Shown here one piece after another: positions 34,195 through 47,673 of a DNA stretch of 64,000 nt. The notes below the pieces were generated by a model. It was not told where the DNA came from, searched no databases, and saw only the letters and a list, made by a program, of their open reading frames with translations. This DNA comes from Bathymodiolus brooksi (Eukaryota > Mollusca > Bivalvia > Mytilida > Modiolidae), in NCBI GenBank assembly GCA_963680875.1, contig OY804579.1:20569804-20633803 (forward strand). Direction: 5' to 3'. How positions within the stretch are numbered: the first letter of the stretch is position 1; each line of letters starts with the position of its first letter. A program made the position numbers and the translations under genes.

Positions 34195-37100
34195 AGAAGA
34201 ACAGACAACACAATGGCCAAAAGAAGAAGGACAGACAGCACCTTGGCCAAAAGAAGAAGGACTGACAACACAATGGCCAACAGAAGGACAGACAACACAA
34301 TGGCCAACAGAAGAAGGACAGACAACACAGTGGCCAAAAGAAGAAGGACTGACAGCACAATGGCCAACAGAAGAAGGACAGACAACACAATGGCCAACAG
34401 AAGAAGGACAGACAACACAATGGCCAACAGAAGGACAGACAACACAATGGTCAACAGGAGAAGAACAGACAATACAATGGCCAACAGAAGAAGGACAGAC
34501 AACACAATGGCCAACAGAAGAAGGCCTGACAACACAATGGCCAACAGAAGGACAGACAACACAATGGCCAAAAGAAAGACAGACAACACAATGGCCAAAA
34601 GTAGAAGGACTAACAACACAATGGCCAAAAGAAGAAGGACAAATAACACAATGACCAAAAGAAGAAGGACAGACAACACAATGGCCAAAAGAGGAAGGAC
34701 TGACAACACAATGGCCAAAAGAAGGACAGACAACACAATAGCCAAAAGAAGAAGGACCGACAACACAATGGCCAAAAGAAGAAGGACAAATAACACAATG
34801 TCCAAAAGAAGGACAGACAACACAATGGCCAAAAGAAGAAGGACTGACAACACAATGGCTAAAAGAAGGACAAATAACACAATGGCCAAAAGAAGGACAG
34901 ACAACACAATGGCCAAAAGAAGGACTGACAACACAATGGCCAAAAGAAGAAGGACAGACAACAAATGGCCAACAGAAGAAGGACAGACAACACAATGGAT
35001 GGCCAAAAGAAGGAAAAATAACACAATGGTCAAAAGAAGGACAGACAACACAATGGATGGCCAAAAGATGGACAAATAATACAATGGCCAAAAGAAGGAC
35101 AGACAACACAATGGCCAAAAGAAGGACTGACAACACAATGGCCAACAGAAGAAGGACAGACAAGACAATGGCCAAAAGAAGAAGGACTGACAACACAATG
35201 GCCAACAGAAGAAGGACAGACAACACAATGGCCAAAAGAAGAAGGACTGACAACACAATGGATGGCCAAAAGAAGAAAAAATAACACAATGGTCAAAAGA
35301 AGGACAGACAACACAATGGATGGCCAAAAGAAGGACAAATAATACAATGGCCAAAAGAAGGACAGACAACACAATGGCCAAAAGAAAGACTGACAACACA
35401 ATGGCCAACAGAAGAAGGACAGACAAGACACTGGCCAAAAGAAGAAGGACTGACAACACAATGGCCAACAGAAGAAGGACAGACAACATAATGGCCAACA
35501 GAAGGACAGACAACATAATGGCCAACAGAAGGACAGACAACACAATGGCAAACAGAAGAAGGACAGACAACACAATGGCAAACAGAAGAAGGATAGACAA
35601 CATAATGGCCAACAGAAGAAGAACAGACAACACAATGGCAAACAGAAGGACAGACAGTACAATGGCCAACAGAAGAAGGACTGACAACACAATGGCCAAC
35701 AGAAGGACAGACAACACAATGGCCAAAAGAAGAAGGACAGACAAAACAATGGCCAAGAGAAGAAAGACTGACAGCACAATGGCCAAAAGAAGAAGGACTG
35801 ACAACACAATGGCCGAAAGAAGAAGGACAAATAACACAATGGCCAAAAGAAGGACAGACAACACAATGGCCAAAAGAAGAACTGACAACACAATGGCCAA
35901 AAGAAGGATAGACAACACAATGGCCAAAAGAAGGACAAAGAACACAATGGCCAAAAGAAGAACAGACAACTCAATGGCCAAACGAAGAAGGACAGACAAC
36001 ACAATGGCCAAAAAGAAGGACTGACAAAACAATGGCCAAAAGAAGAAGGACTAACAACACAATGGCCAAAAGAAGAAGGACTGATAACACAATGGCCAAA
36101 AGAAGGACAAATAACACAATGGCCAAAAGAAGAAGGACAGACAACACAATGGCCAAAAGAAGAAGGACTGACAACACAATGGCCAAAAGAAGAAGGACAG
36201 ATAACACAATGGCCAAAAGAAGGACAAATAACACAATGGCCAAAAGAAGAAGGACAGACAACACAATGGCCAAAAGAAGAAGGACTGACAACACAATGGC
36301 CAAAAGAAGGACAGACAACACAATAGCCAAAAGAAGAAGGACCGACAACACAATGGCCAAAAGAAGAAGGACAAATAACACAATGTCCAAAAGAAGGACA
36401 GACAACACAATGGCCAAAAGAAGAAGGACTGACAACACAATGGCTAAAAGAAGGACAAATAACACAATGGCCAAAAGAAGGACAGACAACACAATGGCCA
36501 AAAGAAGGATTGACAACACAATGGCCAACAGAAGAAGGACAGACAACAAATGGCCAACAGAAGAAGGACAGACAACACAATGGCCAAAAAGAAGAAAGAC
36601 AGACAACGCAATGTCCAAAAGAAGGACTGACAACACAATGGCCAAAAGAAGGAGGACTGATATAACAATGGCCAAAAGAAGGACAAATAACACAATGGCC
36701 AAAAGAAGAAAGACAGACAACACAATGGCCAAAAGAAGAAGGACAGACAACACAATGGCCAAAAGAAGGACTGACAACACAATGGCCAACAGAAGAAGGA
36801 CAGACAACAAATGGCCAACAGAAGAAGGACAGACAACACAATGGCCAAAAAGAAGAAAGACAGACAACGCAATGTCCAAAAGAAGGACTGACAACACAAT
36901 GGCCAAAAGAAGAAGGACTGACAACACAATGGCCAAAAGAAGAAGGACAGACAACACAATTACCAAAAGAAGAAGGACTGACAACACAATGGATGGCCAA
37001 AAGAAGGAAAAATAACACAATGGTCAAAAGAAGGACAGACAACACAATGGATGGCCAAAAGAAGGACAAATGATACAATGGCCAAAAGAAGGACAGACAA

Positions 37101-39245
37101 CACAATGGCCAAAAGAAGGACTGACAACACAATGGCCAACAGAAGAAGGACAGACAAGACAATGGCCAAAAGAAGAAGGACTGACAACACAATGGCCAAC
37201 AGAAGAAGGACAGACAACACAATGGCCAAAAGAAGAAGGACTGACAACACAATGGATGGCCAAAAGAAGAAAAAATAACACAATGGTCAAAAGAAGGACA
37301 GACAACACAATGGATGGCCAAAAGAAGGACAAATAATACAATGGCCAAAAGAAGGACAGACAACACAATGGCCAAAAGAAGGACTGACAACACAATGGCC
37401 AACAGAAGAAGGACAGACAAGACACTGGCCAAAAGAAGAAGGACTGACAACACAATGGCCAACAGAAGAAGGACAGACAACATAATGGCCAACAGAAGGA
37501 CAGACAACATAATGGCCAACAGAAGGACAGACAACACAATGGCAAACAGAAGAAGGACAGACAACACAATGGCAAACAGAAGAAGGATAGACAACATAAT
37601 GGCCAACAGAAGAAGAACAGACAACACAATGGCAAACAGAAGGACAGACAGTACAATGGCCAACAGAAGAAGGACTGACAACACAATGGCCAACAGAAGG
37701 ACAGACAACACAATGGCCAAAAGAAGAAGGACAGACAAAACAATGGCCAAGAGAAGAAAGACTGACAGCACAATGGCCAAAAGAAGAAGGACTGACAACA
37801 CAATGGCCGAAAGAAGAAGGACAAATAACACAATGGCCAAAAGAAGGACAGACAACACAATGGCCAAAAGAAGAACTGACAACACAATGGCCAAAAGAAG
37901 GATAGACAACACAATGGCCAAAAGAAGGACAAAGAACACAATGGCCAAAAGAAGAACAGACAACTCAATGGCCAAACGAAGAAGGACAGACAACACAATG
38001 GCCAAAAAGAAGGACTGACAAAACAATGGCCAAAAGAAGAAGGACTAACAACACAATGGCCAAAAGAAGAAGGACTGATAACACAATGGCCAAAAGAAGG
38101 ACAAATAACACAATGGCCAAAAGAAGAAGGACAGACAACACAATGGCCAAAAGAAGAAGGACTGACAACACAATGGCCAAAAGAAGAAGGACAGATAACA
38201 CAATGGCCAAAAGAAGAAGGACAGACAACACAATGGCCAAAAGAAGAAGGACAGACAACACAATGGCCAAAAGAAGGACTGACAACACAATGGCCAAAGG
38301 AAGAACAGACAACACAATGGCCAAAAGAAGGACTGACAACACAATGGATGGCCAAAAGAAGGACAAATAACACAATGGCCAAAAGAAGGACAGACAACAC
38401 AATAGCCAATAGAAGAAGGACAAACAACACAATGGCCAAAAGAAGGATAGACACCACAATGGCCAAAAGAAGGATAGACACCACAATGGCCAAAGGAAGA
38501 AGGACTGACAACACAATGGCCAAAAGAAGAAGGACACATAACACAATGGCCAAAAGAAGGACTGACAACACAATGAATGGCCAAAAGAAGGACAAATAAC
38601 ACAATGGCCAAAAGAAGGACAGACAACACAATGGCCAAAAGAAGGACTGACAACACAATGGCCAAAAGAAGGACAGACAAGACAATGGCCAAAAGAAGGA
38701 CTAACAACACAATGGCCAACAGAAGAAGGACAGACAACATAATGGCCAACAGAAGAAGGACAGACAAAACAATGGCCAAGAGAAGAAAGACTGACAGCAC
38801 AATGACCAAAAGAAGGACAGACAACACAATGGCCAAAAGAAGAAGGACAGACAAAACAATGGCCAAGAGAAGAAAGACTGACAGCACAATGGCCAAAAGA
38901 AGGACTGACAACACAATGGCCAAAAGAAGGACAAACAACACAATGGCCAAAAGAAGAACAGACAACTCAATGGCCAAACGAAGAAGGACTGACAACACAA
39001 TGGCCAAAAGAAGGACAAATAACACGATGGCCAAAAGAAGGACAGACAACGCAATGGCCAAAAAGAAGGACTAACTAAACAATGGCCAACAGAAGGACTA
39101 ACAACACAATGGCCAAAAGAAGGACTGACAACACAATGGCCAACAGAAGGACAGACAACACAATGGCCAACAGAAGAAGGACAGACAACACAATGGCCAA
39201 CAGAAGAAGGACAGACAACACAATGGCCAAAAGAAAAAGGACAAA
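34195..39245 (+). repeat. 27/30-bp minisatellite array, unit 3 (largest)
   Basis: About 5.05 kb. It contains a block of roughly 1.2 kb present twice, 1,994 bases apart (about 34990-36210 and 36985-38205; 'atggatgg' markers at 34995 and 36989). Between them an internal block of about 262 bases recurs near 36545 and 36807. The array runs directly into 'aaagaaaaaggacaaacgtg' and the tail of element E. The minus-strand frame 35030-38026 (998 codons, repeated L-L-A-I-V-L-S-V-L) and others exist only because the units are stop-free multiples of three. Confidence 0.93.
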
Positions 39246-39355
39246 CGTGCAAACAACTATCTTCAAAACATTACACATAGAACAAAAAATCGAGTAACAC
39301 GAATCCCACTACAAACCGGGGTGAACTCATGTGCTCCGGAAGGGTAAGCAGTTCC
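39246..39355 (+). repeat. Element E tail at right edge of unit 3 array
   Basis: 'caaacaactatcttcaaaacattacacatagaac', 'aatcgagtaacacgaatcccac', 'ggtgaactcatgtgctccggaagggtaagcagttcctg': the middle and tail of E with no second head. Head (34144-34193), array and tail therefore form one E copy with its centre expanded. Confidence 0.78.
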
Positions 39356-40826
39356 TGAGCGTCTTCTACGCATCTTTCGGATTTGTAATTCATTCAGATT
39401 TTCCCTTGCTGCAAGACGTGTGTTGATTTACCTATCCTAAAACAGAATGTGATGAACCAGTAAATGATAAACTGGACCTTACATACATTTTGCTCTCTGT
39501 GTAGATAAATAAATGAGCAGTTATCTTTATCATTTGTTTTGTCAAACGTTTGTGGGTTTACCTGGCCGAGAATATTTGAAAGAATTAAAAGCTACGGTGA
39601 GGCATTATTGTATAAATGCAACATTTGATTACAGAATAAAACCTCCATAAACAACGAGTATCATAGGTTTGTACATCATTCGATAATATCTGAGATTTGT
39701 TGCTAAATATAAATCGAGAGTTTACAATTGGAAAATTGAAATCATCTCAAGTGTAGGTCGAGTCATGAAGGTATCTGTGGTATCTTTTATTTTAAGTTCA
39801 ATGGAACAGATACGATCAAAATAGTCACTAAAAGACATCACTTATTTGTCGAAACCTGAAATTAAAAGTCTCCTTCCATTTTTGTAAGAAGCTCCTGCAT
39901 AAAGATTGAAGAAACGAGCCCGGGAGTAGATGAGTACAGTTGGTATCCATGCCAACTATCTGTTTGATAAAACACGTTCATGAAAGATAACAAGTATGTC
40001 GTCAATAGATAAAAATATATATGAACTATTCAACGTTTAGGTGGTGAAACCACTAATTAATTTCTTTAAGGTTTTCTACTAAATTTGTGTTTTTTTTCGA
40101 GCCTTCCTGGCCATTTTATCTTAAGTTTAACCTTTCCAAGACCATATATTTTCTGAAGCGTACGTGATTCCTCTACGTTCTGTCAAAATATCAGGGCATG
40201 TTTAAAATCTTGCAGTGAAATGCCATGCTACGGAAAACACATACTATACAAATAGCTCGGTCATCCCCACGAAATTCAGTATTTATAGGTCATGCATCAA
40301 ATCCTCCATAGAGGTATTAAAATACAACTAAGTCCATCAAAATAATTCCTATATATATAACTTCAATTATCAATTTTAATTAGTCCATTCCATAGTCCAT
40401 AGTTTTCACAATACTACAAAGTGAAAGGAACTTTTTTCTTGAAATGGGACTAAGCTCTGATTGGTGAATTAGTGATTTGACACCTTCCTTCTTCTTCTGT
40501 TGAGCGGCCTCTGTCATCTGATTGACTATTCTGCTTTATGTTGGATTCGATCAAAATAACGGTCACAAAATTGCATCGAAACAGTCAAATGAAACATATT
40601 TTTTTCAGCTAAATTCGATCAAGTGCCAATTGTTAAAAATCTATTTTGTTTTTGTACCCATGGCTACCAGTGTTTGAATTTTTTCTAAAATGAAATTAAA
40701 AAAAATATATCGACCAAAATTTAATATAAATTTTAATGAAACTGAAAAGCATAATACAATATACGATAATTTGTCAAAGTCGATCAAACAGCTGGCCAGA
40801 TCAATATATTTGATGTTCTGTAAAGC

Positions 40827-40834
40827 TATTTAAA
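40827..40834 (+). promoter_or_regulatory. TATA-like box of C3
   Basis: TATTTAAA 61 bases before the ATG. Confidence 0.35.
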
Positions 40835-40887
40835 CAAACCGACATCTGTTTTTGTTGGTTTAATTGTTGATTGTGTGAGACGTAAAC

Positions 40888-41272
40888 ATGTATAAGAACT
40901 GGAGGATAGAACTTTCAGAAAGAGCCAAAGAATTATTTATTCAGATGAGGGAGCAATGTCTGAAACGAGGATATGGTGGTATAAAGGAACTCGCTGTTGT
41001 ATTCCGAAAAATGGATCTGGACTTTTCAAAAAGGATTTGCTATGAAGAATTACGACTAGGTTTGAAATTATTTTCCATGGAGATTTCACAAAAGGATTTA
41101 AAACTTTTATTTTTGTCTTTTGATGCTGATGAGAACCGTCAGATAGATTTTGCCGAGTTTCTTCATCGACTGAGACCACCATTATCCCCTGTCAGGATCA
41201 AAATTATAGATGAAGTCTTTAATAAACTGGACGTAAATGGTGATGGTGCTATAAAGACAGACGACTTAAAAG
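40888..41272 (+). CDS. Calcyphosin-like protein C3, exon 1
   Basis: Encodes residues 1-128 plus one base, donor G|GTAAGAG; it joins exon 2 (44544-44767) across a 3,271-base intron to give 202 residues. EF-hand loops as in C1 but with L44 and with K123 in loop 3 (D-V-N-G-D-G-A-I-K-T-D-D). It keeps Y29 and P98. The intron is almost twice as long as in C1 and C2 because of a reverse-transcriptase fragment and a foldback insertion; both splice sites are intact. Confidence 0.9.
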
Positions 41273-41822
41273 GTAAGAGTAGTTTCCATGGAAACAAAAA
41301 TGGATTCAAAACAAATATGATAGATTTATTATTCGAGTAAAAGTGAAAATTTGGAAACGTTAAAAAAAGCATATTGTTCTTCTTAAATGTTGCTACGTCT
41401 GAAATGTTCTAACGACATGTGTGTAGTTTGTCATTGACTTTCGGAAGTTCGGAAGTTAGCTGTGGGTACTCTGGTTTTCTGATCAATAACACTGACCGCC
41501 AATATATAACAGGAATATTGTCTTAACTAACCCATGACACTTACCCATGTGTGATGTGTATATCTCATTTAGAAGTAGGTTTATATCATTAAAGTATAGG
41601 TTTGTAAATTTATCTCATTCTTCAAGATCTCCGATTGCTTTTTTTCCAAATGTATAAAAGACTTTGATAAAACACAAAGTATATAATTGTTCCGTTTGCA
41701 TATGGAGTAATTATATTGATTGGTTCTCTTCAATAATATACATTAATCTGCAGGACTATTCCTTCAATTATTTATAAAATAATTACAAATTCCTATGAAT
41801 AACTGAAATATATTCCACTTTA

Positions 41823-43176
41823 ACACATAACTCGCGTAGTGGCATAAATCACATGTGGATTTTGAAAACTCTAAAGATCTTTTGGATAACCTGAAATCAA
41901 GATCTTTCTCTCAGGTATCCTCCATCAAAACTTTTGATTTTTCAACTCTATATACCACCCTACCGCATGACAAATTAAAAACCCGCTTAAAAGAAACAAT
42001 TCATAAAGCTTTTAGTCATAGAAACTATGGCTCAAAATGTGTTGTGTTAGGCTACAATTCCACATATTTTTCAAACAAAATTCAAAAAGGTAAAACATGC
42101 TACTCCGAGGAACAAGTGATCAGTATGCTGGAGTTCCTCATCAATAACATATTTGTCTCCTTTGGAGGGACACTGTTTCAGCAGGTCGTCGGCCTACCAA
42201 TGGGTACGAATTGTGCCCCTCTTCTAGCCGATTTATTTTTATACTCATATGAGTCGGAGTTTCTTCAAAAGCTTGTAAAAGATAAGAAGATTCATGAGGC
42301 TAGAGCCTTTAATTTCACATACAGGTATATTGATGACGTTTTATCTATCAATAATTCTAGATTTGCAGAATTTCTTCCATTGATATATCCTCCAGAGCTG
42401 GAAGTTAAAGAGACCACCGATACAGCTTCGTCCGCATCATTTTTGGACTTATACCTCGAATTTGACGACAGTGGTCAACTCAGTACTAAAATTTATGATA
42501 AGCGGGACGACTTCAATTTTAAAATCATAAATTTTCCAAACATGTGCAGCAATATACCAGCTTCTTCTGCATATGGTGTTTACATCTCGCAATTGATTCG
42601 CTATGCAAGGGCCAGTAGCAATTATTCTGATATCCTGAAACGTCATCTTCATCTGAGAAACAGGCTACTGGACCAGGGCTATAAAAAGATTCGCCTTATT
42701 CGATCTCTCAAAAAGTTTATATTCCGATACCAAGATCTTGTCGAAATATATTCCGTCTCTGCAGAAAAAATTATAAGCGATGCATTTTCATATAGTGAAA
42801 ATGTATAAAGATAAAGAAGTCAAAAAATGTCAAGGATATTTTTTTTGTCAATGTGTGACGTAAAAATATTTTTGACATTTACGTCATCGAATATGGTACT
42901 GCTTTGACAACTATTTTACCTATTTTGTTCCTGTATTTAAATACTGTTATAGTGACAGCCGGAACCTTTTAACCGTAATAAGAGCGGGAGGTTTGGCGCC
43001 TTAAAATCTGATTCAACCCACCATTTCTTTAGAATGCCTGTACCAAGTCAGGGTCATTACGGTTTTCACAGTTTTCCGGTTGTTGACTGATTTTGTCTGT
43101 TTATATAATTATGAGTTTTGACTTTCCCTTTGTAAGATTGTTCGGAGTTCGGTAATTTTGTTTTTACCCTTATAAA
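41823..43176 (+). mobile_element. Retroelement insertion in C3 intron
   Basis: The edges come from comparison with units 1 and 2, which read 'ttccacttta' directly followed by 'aaa...cccaaactggtatc'; here about 1.35 kb intervenes. It holds a reverse-transcriptase frame (41855-42808) and a 3' part with 'cgtaataagagcgggaggtttggcgcc', 'caacccaccatttctttag' and 'cctgtaccaagtcagg', ending in 'gttcggagttcggtaattttg'. I recall very similar 3' ends in mussel transcripts. The 5' end is missing, as expected for 5'-truncated target-primed insertion. An inverted 'tgacgtaaa'/'tttacgtca' lies at about 42856-42887. No clear target-site duplication is seen. Confidence 0.7.
41855..42808 (+). pseudogene. Reverse-transcriptase fragment, 5'-truncated
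   Basis: An open frame of 317 codons begins at a GTG, with an in-frame stop just upstream, so it is the 3' part of a larger gene. Reverse-transcriptase motifs in order: T-F-D-F-S-T-L-Y-T-T-L-P (residues 26-37, catalytic Asp 28); V-V-G-L-P-M-G-T-N-C-A-P-L-L-A-D-L-F-L (111-129); Y-I-D-D (158-161, the catalytic pair); then S-F-L-D-L and K-I-Y-D-K-R-D-D-F. The fingers region and any endonuclease are absent. The motif style is one I associate with Penelope-like or related elements that are common in marine invertebrates; the family call is tentative. The frame has no internal stop, so the insertion is young. It lies in the sense direction of the host intron. Confidence 0.75.
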
Positions 43177-43823
43177 CAAACTGGTATCATATCCATATAA
43201 ATTTGTTTTGACCCGATCGATTCCACAGGGAACCGTTGTCATGTTGTATTCAACAATACAACTAATAATTATCTTCCACCATTCACAAATGTACAGCTTC
43301 CGTTTTATGAGATAATGCATTGTACATTGTATGTCAGAATAGAAAATTGTGATATTATTGACTTCCAATAACTTGTCGAAAGCAAACAACTAATCCACAT
43401 GTTTTGGAGAGAAAAAAAACAACGTGTTTATTCTTTTCCCCCAGAATTTAAAGAAATACTATTTACAAAAAATGTATATATATGAAATATTTGGAGGAAA
43501 ATATAGGATATTGCTTTGTTAATCTTTAGCATTAAATACAACAGTGACAGCCCTAAGCCTTAGTCTTAATCTATTGACTTATTTTATGGATGTTGATACT
43601 ATTCATAAGATGCATTATTCCCGTTTTGGTAGTGTTTCAGATACCTGGATCCACATAATATTTTAGACCACTTTGAGTAAAAAATGAAAGTGAAACCCTT
43701 TGCAATCATTTCATATCCAAAGATTGATAAGCTTACATTTTAATTCTCTTTGTGTGTGAGCTCATCTGGTTATCTACTCTCCAATTCAATTGTTTCATAT
43801 TTTTGATATCGTACTGTAAAATA

Positions 43824-44138
43824 TATTATTGCATAATGATTTTATTTAAACCATTTTATTGGCTATCATGCTGTCACCTGACATTCCGTAAAATTTGATA
43901 TTGTTTGATTAAAACTCGTATTGACTTGGTTTCACTTTCGTTTTCTAACGAAATCTATAAAAATAATCACGTTCATTTTAATGTAATAAAACAATTACAG
44001 TCTTTTGTATCGGTCAATACGAGTTTTTATGGACCTTAGAAATCAATATTCACCTCAGCCTAATGGTTTCGGTGAATATCGTTTCTAAGGTCCATAAAAA
44101 CTCGTATTGACCTCAACAAAAGACTATAATTGTATAAT
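43824..44138. mobile_element. Foldback insertion in C3 intron
   Basis: Absent from units 1 and 2, where 'tcgaactgtaaa[ac]tataatatcataaaag' is continuous. The hairpin arms are 43991-44054 and 44071-44133 (about 63 bases, nearly perfect; core 'gagtttttatggacctta') with a 16-base loop. The outer sequence 'aaaactcgtattgacttgg' near 43912 partly repeats the arm. Same family as the hairpin at 10958-11400. Confidence 0.72.
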
Positions 44139-44304
44139 ATCATAAAAGACAGATAAAACAGAACTGCATGATTAAGTTTGAAATCTCTCGAGATTCCTGA
44201 CAAGTGGATGAGTAACAAATTGTAATAAGAAATGAATCAACAAACAATGTTTTGTTTTGTTTTGTTTGCTAAAACTGTTAACTGCTATGATGACTAAGCA
44301 TTAT

Positions 44305-44519
44305 GAAGAGTTTGAAGATACCAAAGGGGTAATCAGAATCTGTATATCGAAGAAGAACAGACAACACAATGGCCACAAAAGGACAAACAACGATCTACAA
44401 ATTATACACATAAAACTAAAGATCGAGTAACACTAACCCCACTAAAAACCGCGGGTGAACTCAGGTGCTTCGGAAGGGTAAGCAGTTCCTGTTCCATTAG
44501 TGGCACCGGTCGCGTTAAT
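44305..44519 (+). repeat. Element E, unexpanded copy in C3 intron
   Basis: Like 20223 but about 12 bases shorter after the single unit ('aatggccacaaaaggac'). It ends 24 bases before exon 2. Confidence 0.75.
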
Positions 44520-44543
44520 CTAGTTACATTATTTCATTTTCAG

Positions 44544-44767
44544 TGGTGTATTCTTCAAGTACAAAGAACAGAACAGGTGAGTGGACCTCTGAAGAAGAAG
44601 AACAACTAGACAGTTTTATTGACAATTATGATACACCAGATGATGAAGATGGCAAGATTACAAGGGAAGAGTTTCTAAATTACTATTCTGGAGTCAGTGC
44701 TAGTGTTCCTGATGATGCTTTCTTTGTAATGACAATGAAGCAATGTTTTGGATTACCTCAAGGATGA
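44544..44767 (+). CDS. Calcyphosin-like protein C3, exon 2
   Basis: Follows 'ttcattttcag'; residues 129-202, one residue longer than C1 and C2 because CAATGA has become CAAGGATGA (an added glycine before the stop). The fourth EF-hand is unchanged; S177 replaces C177. Confidence 0.88.
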
Positions 44768-44972
44768 AAAAGATTGGAGCTAACAAATGTTACGAAGATA
44801 CATTGTCCTTTGTTTTTACCTATTCACATATACAGGGGTATTTTGATGAACATAAAGCATGAATTAAGGTTACAGAAGGGTAGACATCTTAAATGAAAGG
44901 CTTTACTGTATGAAAAGATACCAGCAAACAAAATGTATATTAAATGTGGGGTCACCTTGTGTTTATGTTTGC

Positions 44973-44978
44973 AATAAA
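44973..44978 (+). terminator. Candidate poly(A) signal of C3
   Basis: AATAAA 205 bases after the stop. Confidence 0.5.
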
Positions 44979-45284
44979 GGTATGAAAATGCAAGTTTTTA
45001 TTAAAATTTATAAACTTTAGTGTGTAATAATTCGTCTAAGCAGTTGGCAGTAATCATCATAGCATTGGCATTGGATCGAAAGCCGATACCATACACGAAC
45101 AGAATATTATATTTATCGTATTACTGTATTTTGCTAGCACTTTTAATTATACTTTCGTGTTGTACACTTTTTAGACGTTACATATATAATTAATTTGCAT
45201 AAAGGGGTTTGTGGAAGAGATTGGTACTTCATTTCCAAATACTTCAAAATGCGAAGACGATGTGGAAGAGATTCAAGAGAATAT

Positions 45285-45460
45285 CCGAGTTCATCCTTGT
45301 TTCTTGTGGGATTCGTGGTGCTCGATCTTTATTTTTCTGTTTAGTGTTTTTAGGTCATTGTTTGTCCCCTTTATTTTGGTCATTGTTTTGTTTGTCCTCC
45401 TTCGATATACTGCTTCTGATTACTCCGTTGCCATCCCTTTGATATCTTCAAACCTTTCAT
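45285..45460 (-). repeat. Element E, inverted copy downstream of C3
   Basis: Counterpart of 21212-21386. Confidence 0.7.
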
Positions 45461-47020
45461 AAAAGTGTTCCTCTTGCACGACCCACAATTTATGTTTCCA
45501 TACTCTTCAATAGAAAGAAGTTTCTACATTACAAATCATAAGTTGAGATGCATTATGTTGTGTTACAAGTAATGAAATTAAGAAGTATTTCACTCAAAAT
45601 TGAATTTTCAATTACTTTCAATGATACAATGCTTGTGATGTATTTATTATCAGATTGAAGAATATCATTAACTTAAAAGATAAAATAGTCTTTAGACGAT
45701 TAATAAGTATCAGGCAATATTGCATGATATGTACAGATATCGTGGACATATCTTAAAAAGCTTTCAACTATCTTAAGTATGGAGGTAACATTTATAGATC
45801 TTCAAACATAACACTACGATTATAATATCTGTGAATGTTCCATGAATTCATCTTTAGTTGCTCCAAATGATAGGTGTGAAAATCTAATAGGCAGTTTTAT
45901 CAAAGTCTGAAAGCAAATATTTTGACATCCAATTGTTCCATGTCACAGCTCTTGTTCTTCCGATGATCGCTACTAAAGTCGTGTGTTATTCCGAATTCAA
46001 AATTTACTCCCATCCATCTTCATAGTAAATAATGGTTCCTCTCGATAAATTTCTTGAGGCAGTCAATATTCTGGGGAAAATTCAGGAGAATGAGCTCTGG
46101 TACATTTTGCTTTATTTAAGTAGACAACTTGAAAGATTACAAAGTAGAACAAAAAGACGAAGAATTCAATAGAACGCTCTAGGTAGTTTAATAATAGGAA
46201 AAACAATATATAACACACTGTCGGAACAGCTCCAAAATCCAATCTAAAAATTGCAGAAAGAGGTAACATTGATACTGCTAACACACATCTACATGTGATG
46301 TCGATTTGTTGTTTTTGTACAATTCTCTTTACATTGATTTCTAAATTTTCGACAAATACAGAACAGAAAAAGTGGCAAAATTAAGTCCGAAATCGAATTT
46401 GGTTTGCCTTTCATGATTTCCGGTCTTATGTGTCAATATCATATGATTAGCTTAAGGGGAATCAAAGACTGGACGTACGGATGGATGTACATCTGAACAT
46501 TGGAATACAGACTTATTGAGGCCGGAGCATAAAACATGTTACTGTCTAACGTCCACATTTACATATACATGTATACGTATCACATATTAAAAATATAAAT
46601 CAAATAAGCAGTCTATATTTACATCCACAGCTCAGAAAATTGTAAGATAATGACAAGTAAATAACAAATCTCTACAACGAAATTATGGCCATCTATACAG
46701 ATATCCGACATGATGCCATACTATCAGACACGCTAAGTTATTACTGGGCTTTAAACGGCCATGTATCTCCATGTACTTCCTGTCTGATATAATACGTATT
46801 TTACAATTAATGCAACATAGACTTAGTGAATTGTCCGTGGCATCTATAAACATCAGACAGGACGATCATCTAGGATGATAATATAGATTGCGTTGTTACA
46901 TCAAGTTCACAACCATGCTTTGTTAACTTCATGATTATTCCATCCTCTTTAATCATTTCATGCAGATATAACTACACCATTAATTAATTATAGATATACA
47001 ATGTGTAAAATCAGTTATTT

Positions 47021-47173
47021 AAGGAATATTTGAAATTGTTGAACAGGTTATACGATATAACCTGGTTTGGGTCAGCTTACGCTTAATAAACAGCGAAGCG
47101 TTTTATGAAAAGCGTAAACTGACCCAAACCAGGTTATGCAAGTATAACTGTTCAACAATTTCAAATATTCCTT
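47021..47173. repeat. Foldback hairpin, unit 4
   Basis: Same hairpin as in unit 1; here the left arm reads 'gggtcagcttacgctt', a different single mismatch from units 2 and 3. Confidence 0.8.
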
Positions 47174-47673
47174 ATAATTTAATTTTTACAACAAAATTTA
47201 ATGATTCCTCGATATTAATTACAATTATTTCATGCGACTATTTGAATTTGTCGTTGGCGGACGAACACGTTGGTGACGTCACAATACCAACCCAGATTTT
47301 CGAGCATAACCAACATTTTCTCCAGGCGGATTAGCCAATCAGATTGAAATATTCAAATCAAATTAAATTATATAGGTATAAACATTAAACTATATATGAG
47401 TGCAACTGCTTATCATTATACAGATATTTGGAAAACACAAACACCTAATTACCGGTATGACTCAAATAATAATAAAGCGATAAAACACCTAATTACCGGT
47501 ATGACTCAAATAATAACAAAGAGATAATTGCTATCGCACATCATACAACATGTTCATTTTACATCATAAACCAAATGGTTGTTATGTAGCTATGTCAGGA
47601 CGTACATATGTAAGAAATGCGTTTGAAGAAGAGTTTGCAGATACCAAAGGGGTAATCAGAATACGTAAATCAA

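Larger units (their letters stand above)
33365..46843 (+). repeat. Segmental duplication unit 3 (13.5 kb)
   Basis: Third copy. It is longer because its array is 5 kb and its C3 intron carries two insertions, a reverse-transcriptase fragment (about 41823-43176) and a foldback (about 43824-44138), both shared with unit 4. The 'tatatatacatgtatatta' stretch present in the introns of units 1 and 2 (near 19500 and 30115) is missing. A SINE remnant lies near 41461-41522. 45461-46843 holds nothing else that I recognise. Confidence 0.9.
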
